Shown one piece after another: positions 1 through 10,145 of a DNA stretch of 64,000 nt; the first letter of the stretch is position 1, and each line of letters starts with the position of its first letter. Position numbers and translations under genes: made by a program. Under the pieces are notes generated by a model. That model searched no databases. It saw only the letters and a list, made by a program, of their open reading frames with translations, and had not been told where the DNA came from. The DNA is from Helicobacter didelphidarum. Lineage in GTDB: Bacteria > Campylobacterota > Campylobacteria > Campylobacterales > Helicobacteraceae. The DNA lies in NCBI RefSeq assembly GCF_003364195.1, contig NZ_NXLQ01000004.1, positions 42,235 through 106,234 on the forward strand. Reading direction: 5' to 3'.

Positions 1-866
1 TTTTGTGCTTCAAATCCCTTTAATCTCACGCGCAAAAAGTCATTTGGTAGAAGTTTATAAGCTTCGTTATCAACAATTGCTCGGGTTTTAATTGACGAGG
101 TTTGTGTATCCAATACGCTATCAATAAAATCAATTTTACCTGTATGACCATAAACGAGATTATTATTTAAGAGAAATTCTACTATAATATTTTCTTTATT
201 CAAACCACGCATATAATAAAAATCATTACTGGGGATTGAAAACTCTGCATAAATTGGACTTAATTGCGTAATAGTTGTAAGCACATCTTGCCCATTCTTT
301 CCAACAACATTTCCAACATCATAGCGACGCATACCAACCCTACCACTTGTGCTAGCAATTACATCTGTATAACCTAAATCAATAAGTGCATCATCAAGAG
401 CTGCTTTTGTATTTGCTACACTCGCTTGTGCAGATTGATAATTATACTCTGAAGTATCATACTGATCTACCGTATATACTCCCTGTTTATAAAGTTTCAT
501 AACTCGTTGCCAATCTTTATTTGCTTTTGTGAAATTTGCCATTGCAGAGTTATATTGAGCACGTGCCATATCAACTTTTGTGCTATATCTTGCTGGGTCT
601 ATCTTAAAGAGTAAATCACCCGCCTTTACAATATCACCTTCTTTAATATTTTGTGAGAGCAATATGCCCTCTACACGTGCATATACCTCAACACTTTGTA
701 GGCTTTTAAATCTTGCAGGATATTCAAAGCTTAACTCAAGATTTTGCTCTTGTATAGTTTGCACCCCTACGGTGATTTTTGATTTTTCAGGTGTTTTTTC
801 GCCACTATCAGATGAACATCCAATTTGCAATATAATTAAAAATATCATACATAATAGTCTTTTCAT
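1..866 (-). CDS. RND-type multidrug efflux periplasmic adaptor (AcrA/CmeA-like), 3' end outside window
   Basis: Reading leftwards from the ATG at 866 the frame stays open to the window edge (about 288 codons), so the C-terminus is missing. The N-terminus has a hydrophobic segment and Cys17 followed by Ser-Ser, which suggests a lipoprotein, although the lipobox is atypical (Q-I-G-C). A biotinyl/lipoyl-like half (VYARVEGILL, then KEGDIVKAGDLLFKID) is followed by a coiled-coil hairpin rich in Gln, Ala and Tyr, the second lipoyl half (IASTSGRVG, VGNVVGKNGQDVL) and the start of the beta-barrel. Such adaptors bridge an inner-membrane RND pump and a TolC-like outer-membrane channel in the periplasm. 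An AAGGAG ribosome site lies 9 nt before the start. The pump gene would be expected beyond the left edge. Family assignment is firm; the substrate is unknown. Confidence 0.88.
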   Translation of the reverse strand, partial: MKRLLCMIFLIILQIGCSSDSGEKTPEKSKITVGVQTIQEQNLELSFEYPARFKSLQSVEVYARVEGILLSQNIKEGDIVKAGDLLFKIDPARYSTKVDMARAQYNSAMANFTKANKDWQRVMKLYKQGVYTVDQYDTSEYNYQSAQASVANTKAALDDALIDLGYTDVIASTSGRVGMRRYDVGNVVGKNGQDVLTTITQLSPIYAEFSIPSNDFYYMRGLNKENIIVEFLLNNNLVYGHTGKIDFIDSVLDTQTSSIKTRAIVDNEAYKLLPNDFLRVRLKGFEAQ

Positions 867-927
867 TTACTATTTCTCCTTAGATTAATGAATTATGACT
901 TATCAAAAATTATCGTAAAATCCTTTA

Positions 928-1152
928 TCAAATTGATATTTTACGAAATACATAAAGGATTTTGCCACCCACACTTATAAGACTCAAATCTTTATATAAT
1001 TTTACCTTAGTAGCATGAAAACATACATACAAAATGAAAGCATACACAATAATACGATGTGTATCAAGTATTGGTTTAATATAACGATTAAAGTAAAATT
1101 TTCCTGCTCTAACAATATGTGAAAGTAATACACTTAATTGTTGTATTGTCAT
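928..1152 (-). CDS. Small basic hypothetical protein (doubtful)
   Basis: This is a 74-residue frame directly upstream of the efflux adaptor on the same strand, with its stop 61 nt before the adaptor start. An AAGG-containing sequence precedes the ATG at 1152. The product is basic with one hydrophobic segment in the middle (IIVYAFILYVCFHA). I recognise no family. It could be a small membrane protein, a remnant of a longer gene, or a chance open frame in AT-rich DNA. It does not resemble a TetR-type efflux repressor. Confidence 0.3.
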   Translation of the reverse strand: MTIQQLSVLLSHIVRAGKFYFNRYIKPILDTHRIIVYAFILYVCFHATKVKLYKDLSLISVGGKILYVFRKISI

Positions 1153-1445
1153 TGATTACCTTAAGTTTATGAGATTAGAATCTCGATTAAATAAAGTTAA
1201 AAGCAAGGTTTATAATTGAAACTTTTTTATTATGCTTATAACTTCATATTTCTCTAAATATTAGAATAGGCTAAGGATTCTAGCTTAATTTTTTAAACAT
1301 TTAGGCAATTCAATAACATCTTTTTCCACCTAAAAAATATTATTGAATTAATGAAAATATAGATTCTGCAATCACCCAAACTCTTTATGAGCGAGGGCAA
1401 ATTATATATTGCTCCTCAACAATAGCTTATCCTGATACTTATCTT

Positions 1446-4400
1446 TTATGATTGCAATGACTTACCCCAAATCTTACTAAGTTCTGAATGCATTTTAAAT
1501 ATACGAGGATTTGTTAGAGTATTGCAAATGGGATTTGGTATGGAATTACTTTGATGAAATTTGTTTTCTAAATTTTTTTCTACAGAATCTTTTTCTTGCA
1601 ATATCTTAACTTCTTGATTTTGAGAATCTTTGTATTCTTTATTGTTATTTTGTATTTCTTCTGTTGTGATTTGTATATTTGGCACAGATTCATTATTCTG
1701 ATCTCTATCATTTTGAATAAAATCTGTATTACTTGAAATTTCAGATTGGATGGTATCTTGCAGACTCTGTAACTCCATTACAGTATTATCTAACTGCGAA
1801 TCGAAAATATTTTCTCTATCTTTATTTAGTATTGAATCTTGTCCCAATAACCCATCAGATTCTAATTCATTATTGAATGTTTCTTGCTTGAGTATATTAT
1901 GTGAAAATGATTCATCAAGCACTATATCAGTAGCTTGAGGTTGTGTTAAAGATAATTTGCTAGGAAATTCTCCAAAAAAATCTGGCGATTCATTATGGGA
2001 GGAATTTATACTATTTTCCAGCTTAATATCTCTTTGTAAAATGTCCTTGGTATCAGAATCTTGCATATCCAAAGTATCATTTAAAGAGTCTTGAAACATA
2101 TTAGAGAATGGGTCTGTGGTATTTTCCTCCTTCTCTACTGCAATTCGCTCGCTAGGTTTCATGAGAGAATCTTGAGACTCCATTGCATCATTATTATTGT
2201 CCAGTGCGATATCATTACAAATTTCAGTATCCAACTCCACAAGCAAAGTATCCTTGTGGATATTTTCGCTACAATCTGTATCTTCTAATACAGTATGATT
2301 GAGTATATCACTACCTGAAATATCGCTTTTATTTTCTATAATAGCATATTCATCAGTTATGTTATTATTTTGTATTTCTACATCCTGATAAACATCAGTT
2401 TCCAAATCATCAAGATCATCAATATTGCTTAACTCCTCAAAATCAGAGTCTATATCAAGAGAATCTTTAATCAGAAAATCTTGAAACATTTCTGCTATCA
2501 AATCAGCATCGCTTGCATATTGTGGATTCATCTCTGTATCTTTATTATCCAAAGCTTCACAATTTATGTCCGACTGCATAAAATCTGTTTCATTTTCTGT
2601 TTGACATGACATATCTTGTGAGATGATATTGTCAATATTATTTGAATCTTCTAAAGTATTTTGATTACTTTGTATATCTTCAGATTCTACTTGTTTTACA
2701 TCTTGCAATATTTCAATTGTATCTTTTGCTACTTCCTCTTGAACATTATAGGAAATGTCAGGTTGTGCTTGTATTGAATCTCTTGCTACATTCAAAGGAG
2801 AATGATTGATTGATGAGGAAATAGGACTAGTCGTATTCTCTCCTTGGGAATCTTGCATACAAACAGAATTATCTTTTTGGTCTATTGTATTTTGTATAAT
2901 GCTCGGTGTTTCATTGAATAATAAAGAAAGCTCATGCCCCATTTCACGAGCTTTATCCACTTGTTCATGCATAAAGCTGAGATCTTGTGAATTTAGGGAA
3001 TTGTCTGCAACCGGATTGTGCGTTGATTTTTTTAAAAAATCCTGTTGCATATTATTTGTAGTTTGTGTGGAATGAATAGTATTGCTACAATCTTCTTGCG
3101 ATTGTGTGAAAGTATGAGATTCTTCATGATTTTCTGTTGAAATATTTTCTTTATTATTATAAGTGTTTGAAGTAACATCTTGAAAGATTGATTCATCATT
3201 ACATTCATTATTCTTATCCAAAGAATCTTGTTGTGGTATTTCATTTTTTGAGGAATCTACACTTGCAATATTTGGTTGCAGAAAATTCAGCAAAGGATAT
3301 GTATAATTCTGTGGTAGAGATTCCACACTAGTTTTGCAATCAGAATCTTGGTTTAAAAAATGCAAAAGCGGAAGCTGTGTAGTATGTATTGCTTGAGATT
3401 TTGTTGTGTTTGAAAAACTATGCCTATTTTCAATATTATTTACATTCTCTTCTCCATATTCTAATTGTTCTATCTGGTATACAACAGGGGAATCTTTTAG
3501 CGTAGATTCAATGTTGCTTTCTACACCTTTATCTTGTATGTCATTTTGTAGTTCTTGAGAATCTATTTGTTCCTTGTTACAACCAATGCAATCACTTTTT
3601 ATTGTGAGGGAATCCAGATTAGATACTTGTTTTTGCTGTTGTAATTCATTTTGCATGTTTTCTTCTGCGTGTCGTTCTTGGATAGCAGTTTTTTCTTTTT
3701 GAATTAGGTAAGATTCTGTATTGGTAGCTATATTAACATGAGGGTTGGTGGTTATTTGCATATTTTTATCTTTTATATCCTCAATGTTATCATCTTTGCA
3801 AACAACCAGAGATTCTAATTCTCTGTCTTCTAGTTCATTTTCACACAAATCACTTTGTTGCAATGTAGCATTAAGTTCTTTTTGTGTATTTGCATCTCGT
3901 ATCTGTTCTCCTCGTCCATTATTATCTTTTTGCAATTCTTTCTCAAGTGGTTGCTCTTCTTGAAAAAAAGATTCTAGACTTAGAGAATCTTCATTTATAA
4001 CCTCTTTCTCATCAGATTGCATATAATTACTCTCATGTTTGCATTCATTATTGCAATCTTGATGTATAAATTCTGTTATCTCTGCTGTTTTTTGTATGCT
4101 TTCTTTGCTTTTATCAAGAAACTCTAAATCTTTAGATTCCAAATCTTTTAAAGTATCTAAGAATTCTTCTTTATGACTTTTTGTTTCATTAACTATTGTA
4201 AGTTCTTCTTTTTCTAATTGTTGTGCTTTTATTTTCTTTTCAACTCTTTTGAGTTCAGATTCTAAAAATTCTTTCCATTGTGGAGCACATAGTTCTTTTG
4301 CGGTAATAAAAATATCTTTATCTCCTCTGCCACTCACATTCACAATAATAATTCTATTCTTTACATTTTTTGCGATTTTTAATGCTCCAGCAAGTGCATG

Positions 4401-5489
4401 ACTTGATTCTAAAGCAGCCAAAATCCCTTCATGTCTTGCAAAAAACTGCAATGCTTCCAAAGCTTCTGTGTCGCTTGCAAAATCAAATTGCACTCGTTGT
4501 ATTGAAGCCAAATGAGCGAGCTGTGGTCCAACTCCAGCATAATCAAGACCAGCACTAATAGAATGTGTTGATGCAATTTGCCCAACTTTATCTTGTAAAA
4601 AATATGATTTGAAACCTTGTGCGATTCCAATCCTCGCATTACTTTGTTTGCTCAATCTTATTGCATGTTTATTTGATTCTGCAATACCACCCGCCTCTAT
4701 ACCAATTAACTGAACTTCTTCATGTTTCAAAAATGCACTAAATGCACCCATAGCATTGCTCCCGCCACCAACACATGCTACAATATAATCTGGCATAACA
4801 CGCAAAGCTTTTTTTATTTGCTTCTTAATCTCTTTTCCGATAATTTTTTGGGAATCTCGGACAATATCTGGATATGGATAAGGACCTAATGCACTTCCTA
4901 AAACATAAAAAGAATCAACAGGATCTTTGCTCCATTCACGCAAGGTTTCATTTACCGCATCTTTTAATGTTTGTGTGCCACTTGCTACACTGACAACTTT
5001 TGCACCAAATTGCTCCATAATAAAAACATTGGGTCTTTGTCGCTCAATATCGATTGCACCCATAAAAATTGTGCAAGGTATCCTTAAAAATGCACAAGCA
5101 CTTGCCACGGCAACTCCATGCTGTCCCGCACCTGTTTCTGCTATCACACGTTTTTTGTGCATTTTTCTTGCAAGAAGGACTTGAGCTAAAGCATTATTAA
5201 TTTTGTGCGCACCCGTATTTGCTAAACCTTCAAATTTAAGATAAATTTCATTCTCAAGGATTTTAGAAACATTTTTTGCATAAATAAGTGGTGTTGGTCG
5301 TCCAACAAATGTTTTTAGAAGATGTTTTAATTCTTTTCGAAAGCTTTTCGATTGAAAAATGTGTTTGTATGCCCTTTGTAACTCATTTATTGGAGGATAA
5401 AGTGTCTCTGGGATAAAGCAACCACCAAAGCTTAATTCACCTTCACCAAAGTATCCATTTTTACTTTCTAAGAATATCTTTTTTTCCAC
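1446..5489 (-). CDS. trpB: Tryptophan synthase beta chain with a ~930-residue low-complexity C-terminal extension
   Basis: Residues 1-400 form a complete TrpB domain (indole + L-serine to L-tryptophan, PLP-dependent). The PLP lysine is K96 in NTGAHKINNA, the catalytic glutamate is E118 in AETGAGQHG, the phosphate-binding loop is GGGSNAMG at 241-248, D316 lies in SAGLDYAGVG, and SGRGDKD ends the domain. TrpB normally stops near residue 400, but here the frame continues to residue 1347. After a short charged helical stretch (about 400-480) the tail is acidic and rich in Asn, Gln, Asp, Ser and Glu, with recurring QDS, LES and FQD motifs and no recognisable domain. The start is GTG, with AAGGA six nt upstream. 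No trpA or other trp gene is in the window. An uninterrupted 2.8-kb frame in such AT-rich DNA argues that the tail is translated. Its function is unknown. Confidence 0.93.
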   Translation of the reverse strand: MEKKIFLESKNGYFGEGELSFGGCFIPETLYPPINELQRAYKHIFQSKSFRKELKHLLKTFVGRPTPLIYAKNVSKILENEIYLKFEGLANTGAHKINNALAQVLLARKMHKKRVIAETGAGQHGVAVASACAFLRIPCTIFMGAIDIERQRPNVFIMEQFGAKVVSVASGTQTLKDAVNETLREWSKDPVDSFYVLGSALGPYPYPDIVRDSQKIIGKEIKKQIKKALRVMPDYIVACVGGGSNAMGAFSAFLKHEEVQLIGIEAGGIAESNKHAIRLSKQSNARIGIAQGFKSYFLQDKVGQIASTHSISAGLDYAGVGPQLAHLASIQRVQFDFASDTEALEALQFFARHEGILAALESSHALAGALKIAKNVKNRIIIVNVSGRGDKDIFITAKELCAPQWKEFLESELKRVEKKIKAQQLEKEELTIVNETKSHKEEFLDTLKDLESKDLEFLDKSKESIQKTAEITEFIHQDCNNECKHESNYMQSDEKEVINEDSLSLESFFQEEQPLEKELQKDNNGRGEQIRDANTQKELNATLQQSDLCENELEDRELESLVVCKDDNIEDIKDKNMQITTNPHVNIATNTESYLIQKEKTAIQERHAEENMQNELQQQKQVSNLDSLTIKSDCIGCNKEQIDSQELQNDIQDKGVESNIESTLKDSPVVYQIEQLEYGEENVNNIENRHSFSNTTKSQAIHTTQLPLLHFLNQDSDCKTSVESLPQNYTYPLLNFLQPNIASVDSSKNEIPQQDSLDKNNECNDESIFQDVTSNTYNNKENISTENHEESHTFTQSQEDCSNTIHSTQTTNNMQQDFLKKSTHNPVADNSLNSQDLSFMHEQVDKAREMGHELSLLFNETPSIIQNTIDQKDNSVCMQDSQGENTTSPISSSINHSPLNVARDSIQAQPDISYNVQEEVAKDTIEILQDVKQVESEDIQSNQNTLEDSNNIDNIISQDMSCQTENETDFMQSDINCEALDNKDTEMNPQYASDADLIAEMFQDFLIKDSLDIDSDFEELSNIDDLDDLETDVYQDVEIQNNNITDEYAIIENKSDISGSDILNHTVLEDTDCSENIHKDTLLVELDTEICNDIALDNNNDAMESQDSLMKPSERIAVEKEENTTDPFSNMFQDSLNDTLDMQDSDTKDILQRDIKLENSINSSHNESPDFFGEFPSKLSLTQPQATDIVLDESFSHNILKQETFNNELESDGLLGQDSILNKDRENIFDSQLDNTVMELQSLQDTIQSEISSNTDFIQNDRDQNNESVPNIQITTEEIQNNNKEYKDSQNQEVKILQEKDSVEKNLENKFHQSNSIPNPICNTLTNPRIFKMHSELSKIWGKSLQS

Positions 5490-6133
5490 ATTCTTTCCTT
5501 GTTATGTTGTTATAAAAGAGGTGTATTCTTGTTTTCTTTATAGAATAGCTATTTTTCTTAAAAGTAGATTCTATCATGATTTCAGACTTTTGCAACCTTT
5601 ATTCTAAAGAAAATAGTATTGAAGTGTAAAAATTCTCACTTTATGATTTTTATTAATACATTTTATTAGCTTTTTATTCTTAATTTATATTTTAAAAATA
5701 CGAAAGAAGTCTTTTTATGAAGTCTCAACAATTACATTAAATTGTAAATTTTACAATCATTCATCATTATATAGGGAAGTGTGAAATCCTTACTTTCAAG
5801 CAACATCAGTATTAGGTGCATAAAGATAGATTCCACACTTAAGTTATTCTTTTACAAAAGATAAATTTTGCTCTATTATTTTACAATTTGAATGATTAAA
5901 GTGCATTTTAATACTTATTGAATAAAAAGTAGCTAATGCACGATATTTATTTTGCTAAATATATTGCTAACCTATTGCAAAAACAGCAATAATAAGAACA
6001 ATTTACAATTTAAATTGCTATTATTTACTCTTTTCCAACCAAATATTTTAACAGAATGAGAAGTCAATCTCATCAAACACTAAAAATTCACAAACATGAA
6101 ATAATAACCAACGCTACCTGGCTAAGCAAAAAC
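5490..6133. other. 644-bp intergenic region with two inverted repeats
   Basis: This lies between the trpB start and the putA stop, and no credible gene is seen. It holds a 17-nt palindrome at 5741-5757 (ATTGTAAA, central T, TTTACAAT). Just beyond are two 12-nt arms, 5777-5788 and 5829-5840, that pair at 11 of 12 positions around a 40-nt loop. Either could be a regulatory site or part of a small RNA; no promoter clearly belongs to them. Confidence 0.4.
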
Positions 6134-9100
6134 TTACTTTACTTCCAATACTCTTCTACCAAGATTCCCATATCTGTGGAATGCAATACTTACAGCCCTT
6201 TCACTAAAATAGTATAATAACTCAAAATACCCATTTGCATATGGACTATGATTAGCAATAAGTTTGCCTTTTGCACGGCCTTCTTTGATAAGTTTTGTAT
6301 AAATTTCTTCTGTATTTTTCCTTTCATCTTGGGAGTCTAAATTCAAACTACCAAGATAACGAATCAATTCATAATCACCAGCAGATTCAATAAAATCTTG
6401 CTCACTTTGATATTCAATATGAATATCTCGAAGTCCCAAGTTTTTCAAGTTTTCAAGAACAAATCCTAAATTTTTGCTTATAGCTGTAGGTTTTATACTT
6501 AATGTCAAACTTGTTTCAACAATCTGTGTTGCGGCAATGATATTAAGAATCTCACTTAAACTATCGACAGAACGCACTCGGTAAATCACAGATTTCACAG
6601 CTTTATAATAAAACAGATTATCTTCACCACGAATATGCACAAAATCTCGCTTTTGGCTAAATTCATGTCTATAATAATAGGCATAATTTTGTGCAACTTC
6701 AAGGCTACTTTGAAGGTCTTTTTTAAAGTTTATATCTTCAGTATTTTTTACAAGATAGCTTATTTTATCCACAAAACTATGATTTCCTATCTTTTTAGAA
6801 TCAATATTTTGTGGAAGAATCTCTATGTTGAAAAATTGTGTAACATAATTATAACTTCCCGCCTTACGACCAAATCCTACGGCAGATTTTTTTATACCGC
6901 CAAATGGCTGACGAAGCACGATAGCACCAGTTGTTGGCTTGTTAATATAAATATTTCCTGCCTCAATATTTTGTAAGTAATAATCCCATTCACGTTCATC
7001 AAGAGATTCAAAACCACTTGTTAATCCATAACCTGTAGCATTTGCAATATGTAAGGCATGTTTCAAATCTCGTGCACACATAACTGACAAAATAGGAGTA
7101 AAAAACTCTGTTGTATGTGAATAACTCCCTTCCTTTACACCATATTTAATACAAGGCTTCATTGCATAGGGATTACCATTCTCTATATAAGAATTTTCAC
7201 TAGAATCTGCTTCATTGCTTGTAGATTTTCCGAAATTAGATTCTGCAAAATTTGGTGCTAATGCCCATTCCTCATCATCTTCTAATTCTAAACCTTTCTT
7301 CACTTTTGAATCAATCACATCACTAAGATATCCAAGCTTATTTTTCAATATAAATGGATTCCCAACACTCATACTTTGGGCAGCATCAATGAGCGTTTTT
7401 CTAAAATTTGTATCTTCATAAACTTCTTTTTCTAAAATCAACAATGAAGTTGCACTACATTTTTGACCAGAATTCGAGAATGCAGAATGAATGACATTTT
7501 TTATAGCCTGATCTCTATCTGCCATCTTACTCACAATCGTTGCATTTTTACCACCTGTTTCAGCACTCAAGAAAAGTGTAGGATTTTCTTGGAGAATTTG
7601 ATAAGCAGTCTCTTCGCCACCTGTCAAAATTGCATAATCCACCTTTTTTAAAATTACTTCATTAATATCACGTCCACTAGCTGGCAAAAATACCAAATAA
7701 TCTTTTGGTAATCCTGCATCATAAAAGCATTGTGTAAGCATATTGCCTGTGAGAGTAGAGATATTTGATGGCTTATAAATCACACGATTCCCGCTTGCAA
7801 GACTTGCGGCAATACCACCAACAGATATAGCAACTGGGAAATTCCATGGAGTAATCACAACACCAATACCTTTTGGAGTAAGTTTGCAGTCATTATGTTC
7901 TTGAACAATCTTATGCACACTGTGAGGATAAAATCTCAAGAAATCTATTGCTTCACTGACTTCAGCATCAGTCTCAATAAAAGTTTTACCGACTTCTAAT
8001 GCAGAAATTCCAATAAGATCACCTCTTCTTTCTGCAATAATTTCAGCGGTTTTTAAAAGTATATTTCCTAACTCTTGCAAACTTAATGTTTTCTTGGAAT
8101 CTTGAAGAAAAGTTAATGCCTCTTCTAAATGTTCTTTTTCTGCGAGATATGTCGTCCCAATTTTTTTGTTACTGCCTTTCATAAAAATATCACGAGCCTT
8201 TCCTTTAGGAGTCTTCTCTCCAATAATTGGTGTTGCTTCAAGAGAGTCTAATGCACTAAACTTCTCCCTAATATTTTTCGCCCATTCTCTATTAGGAGAT
8301 AAAATAAAATCTGTGTCTGGTTCATTCAAGAAAGTATCTAAGTTTGCAGATTGCGTATAAGGTGCTTGTAACCTATTTTGACTTCTATAACTTGTATCCT
8401 TCACTGCTTGAACACCCTCAATTGCTTGTCGGAAGATTTGCTCTTGTTGCTTCCAAGTTGCCGAATCTACTTCTAAATCAAAAGCATAACGCATAAAATT
8501 ATCTTTACCTGTATTCTCATCAAGACGACGCACAAGATATGCAATAGCATTATTAAAATGTTCATCACTGCATACTGGTGCATAAAGAATAAGATTATTG
8601 TTTTTCGCAACCTCAAAACTTGATTTAAGATTCATACCTTCAAGCATTTCAAAAGTAAAACTTGCTTGGGCATTCTCTTGTTTAATACGGGTCATAGCAT
8701 AAGCAATTTGAAAGATATTATGTGAAGCAATACCTATATTAATATATTTAAAATTTTCATCTTGTAATACAAAATTAAGCATTTTATTATAATTAGAATC
8801 TGTATCAACCTTATTTCTAAAAGTTGGCAGCTCCCATCCTTTTACACTCGCAATAGTTTCTTCTGCTTCCATATTTGCACCTTTTACAATGCGAATTTTG
8901 ATTGGTGGCTTCCCACTTTCAACGCGTTGTTTTGAAAATGCAACTAATTTCTTCAAATACTCAAATGAATCAGGCAAATATGCTTGCAATACAATACCGG
9001 CTTTAATATCAAATTTCGCTACAGATTCTGTAAATGCCTCAACAGTTAATTCTAAATCTTTAAACTCTTCCATATCTAAATTAATAAACTTTGAAATGCC

Positions 9101-9754
9101 TGCTTTTGCTTTTTTCTCTGCAATCGCATACAGCTTATCCAATTGCTTCACAATCTCATCTTTAGAATATTCAAAATCAAGGATATTGATTTGTGAAAAA
9201 ATCGTAGTAATTTTAATTGAGATATAATTAATATAATTTGAATTTAATGCATCAGTATATTTTTGCAAACGATAATTCGCCTCTAATGCTCCAAGCACCT
9301 CTTCGCCAATCAAATTAACATTTAATCCAATATTTTGAGATTGACGCTTATCTGCGTGTTTTTTCAACTCGATAGGATTCTCATCAAGCACCATTGCTTT
9401 TGTATCATTTTTCAAATTTTTAATAAAAAACGGCACACTCACAGAAGGCATACTTTTTCCAATCCCCAAAAAGAGTTGCAAAAGGATTTTCTCAAAAGGT
9501 GAAAAAAAATCAGCAATACCATATTTTTGTAAAGTATGAGAAATAAGTTCATGAACAGTTACAAAATCTTTAGAACGAAAACTCCTATCAAGCAACTCAA
9601 TTAACATAACCTTACTGCTTGGATTTTCAAGCATTTTCATCATTTTTTTACGAAATCTTTTCTCTTGACAAGTTAAATCACTATTAATCTTTTTTTGCAG
9701 TGTCTTTGCGAGTTCTAAACTTTCCTGAATCGTTTCTGCACTATATTCCCTCAT
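6134..9754 (-). CDS. putA: Bifunctional proline dehydrogenase / 1-pyrroline-5-carboxylate dehydrogenase
   Basis: The product oxidises L-proline to P5C (FAD, electrons to quinone) and P5C to glutamate (NAD). It has 1206 residues, close to H. pylori PutA. The proline dehydrogenase barrel covers roughly residues 130-450 and includes IRIVKGANMEAEE, the flavin/substrate-site signature. The aldehyde dehydrogenase part (about 520-1010) has the TPWNFPVAIS cofactor-binding motif, the general-base Glu in LSAETGGKNA (about residue 730) and the catalytic Cys in SGQKCSATS (about residue 765). The roughly 190-residue C-terminal part resembles other epsilonproteobacterial PutA tails. There is no N-terminal ribbon-helix-helix domain, so it is not the self-repressing enterobacterial type. 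The ATG at 9754 follows AGGAG. No putP proline permease is adjacent. The gene is monocistronic here. Confidence 0.96.
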   Translation of the reverse strand: MREYSAETIQESLELAKTLQKKINSDLTCQEKRFRKKMMKMLENPSSKVMLIELLDRSFRSKDFVTVHELISHTLQKYGIADFFSPFEKILLQLFLGIGKSMPSVSVPFFIKNLKNDTKAMVLDENPIELKKHADKRQSQNIGLNVNLIGEEVLGALEANYRLQKYTDALNSNYINYISIKITTIFSQINILDFEYSKDEIVKQLDKLYAIAEKKAKAGISKFINLDMEEFKDLELTVEAFTESVAKFDIKAGIVLQAYLPDSFEYLKKLVAFSKQRVESGKPPIKIRIVKGANMEAEETIASVKGWELPTFRNKVDTDSNYNKMLNFVLQDENFKYINIGIASHNIFQIAYAMTRIKQENAQASFTFEMLEGMNLKSSFEVAKNNNLILYAPVCSDEHFNNAIAYLVRRLDENTGKDNFMRYAFDLEVDSATWKQQEQIFRQAIEGVQAVKDTSYRSQNRLQAPYTQSANLDTFLNEPDTDFILSPNREWAKNIREKFSALDSLEATPIIGEKTPKGKARDIFMKGSNKKIGTTYLAEKEHLEEALTFLQDSKKTLSLQELGNILLKTAEIIAERRGDLIGISALEVGKTFIETDAEVSEAIDFLRFYPHSVHKIVQEHNDCKLTPKGIGVVITPWNFPVAISVGGIAASLASGNRVIYKPSNISTLTGNMLTQCFYDAGLPKDYLVFLPASGRDINEVILKKVDYAILTGGEETAYQILQENPTLFLSAETGGKNATIVSKMADRDQAIKNVIHSAFSNSGQKCSATSLLILEKEVYEDTNFRKTLIDAAQSMSVGNPFILKNKLGYLSDVIDSKVKKGLELEDDEEWALAPNFAESNFGKSTSNEADSSENSYIENGNPYAMKPCIKYGVKEGSYSHTTEFFTPILSVMCARDLKHALHIANATGYGLTSGFESLDEREWDYYLQNIEAGNIYINKPTTGAIVLRQPFGGIKKSAVGFGRKAGSYNYVTQFFNIEILPQNIDSKKIGNHSFVDKISYLVKNTEDINFKKDLQSSLEVAQNYAYYYRHEFSQKRDFVHIRGEDNLFYYKAVKSVIYRVRSVDSLSEILNIIAATQIVETSLTLSIKPTAISKNLGFVLENLKNLGLRDIHIEYQSEQDFIESAGDYELIRYLGSLNLDSQDERKNTEEIYTKLIKEGRAKGKLIANHSPYANGYFELLYYFSERAVSIAFHRYGNLGRRVLEVK

Positions 9755-9920
9755 AAAATTCTCCTAAATATAAACAAAATAAGTTCTATTCTATCTCAAA
9801 CTTATAGAATATACTTAAATATATTTGAAAAAAATTAAAAATTATTCATAGTATTCTTTACAATGTTTAATTATTGCTCAATGCTCAATTCAGTATTTAC
9901 AAATTTTGGATTTTACATGA

Positions 9921-9958
9921 GCAAAAGTCTTTCAGGTTTCAAATACTTTTGCTATAAT
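9921..9958 (+). promoter_or_regulatory. Extended -10 promoter overlapping an inverted repeat (acyP-murF)
   Basis: TGCTATAAT at 9950-9958 is an ideal extended -10. Just upstream an 8-bp inverted repeat, GCAAAAGT (9921-9928) and ACTTTTGC (9945-9952), brackets the -35 to spacer region and its right arm runs into the -10. This geometry would suit a repressor operator. Transcription would begin near 9965, giving a leader of about 180 nt. Confidence 0.55.
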
Positions 9959-10026
9959 TAAGAAATTTCTATTTGGCACAGCGAATAAATAAAGAGTATA
10001 GGGTTTATATACAATTAAACTTGTCA

Positions 10027-10086
10027 ATAACACTACAACAATCAAGTTGACAACATTGTGTGTATGATAAATTTTTGTAGTGTTAT
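10027..10086 (+). promoter_or_regulatory. Structured 5' leader of acyP-murF (12-bp stem, nested hairpin)
   Basis: ATAACACTACAA (10027-10038) and TTGTAGTGTTAT (10075-10086) are exact reverse complements separated by 36 nt. Inside the loop GTTGACAAC forms a small stem flanked by CAAT and ATTG, so a nested structure is possible. It lies between the predicted promoter and the first ribosome site. It matches no riboswitch class I know. Alternatives are a DNA-level operator or a degenerate mobile-element end. Confidence 0.45.
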
Positions 10087-10145
10087 ATTTCTTTTGAGAA
10101 TAACATCTCATGAAAAATCTTAAAAATTCATATTTGGAGTCAAAA

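Noticed and set aside
580..888. 102-codon plus-strand frame over the efflux adaptor
   Set aside because: Antisense shadow; the opposite strand encodes a clear RND adaptor with signal sequence and AAGGAG site.
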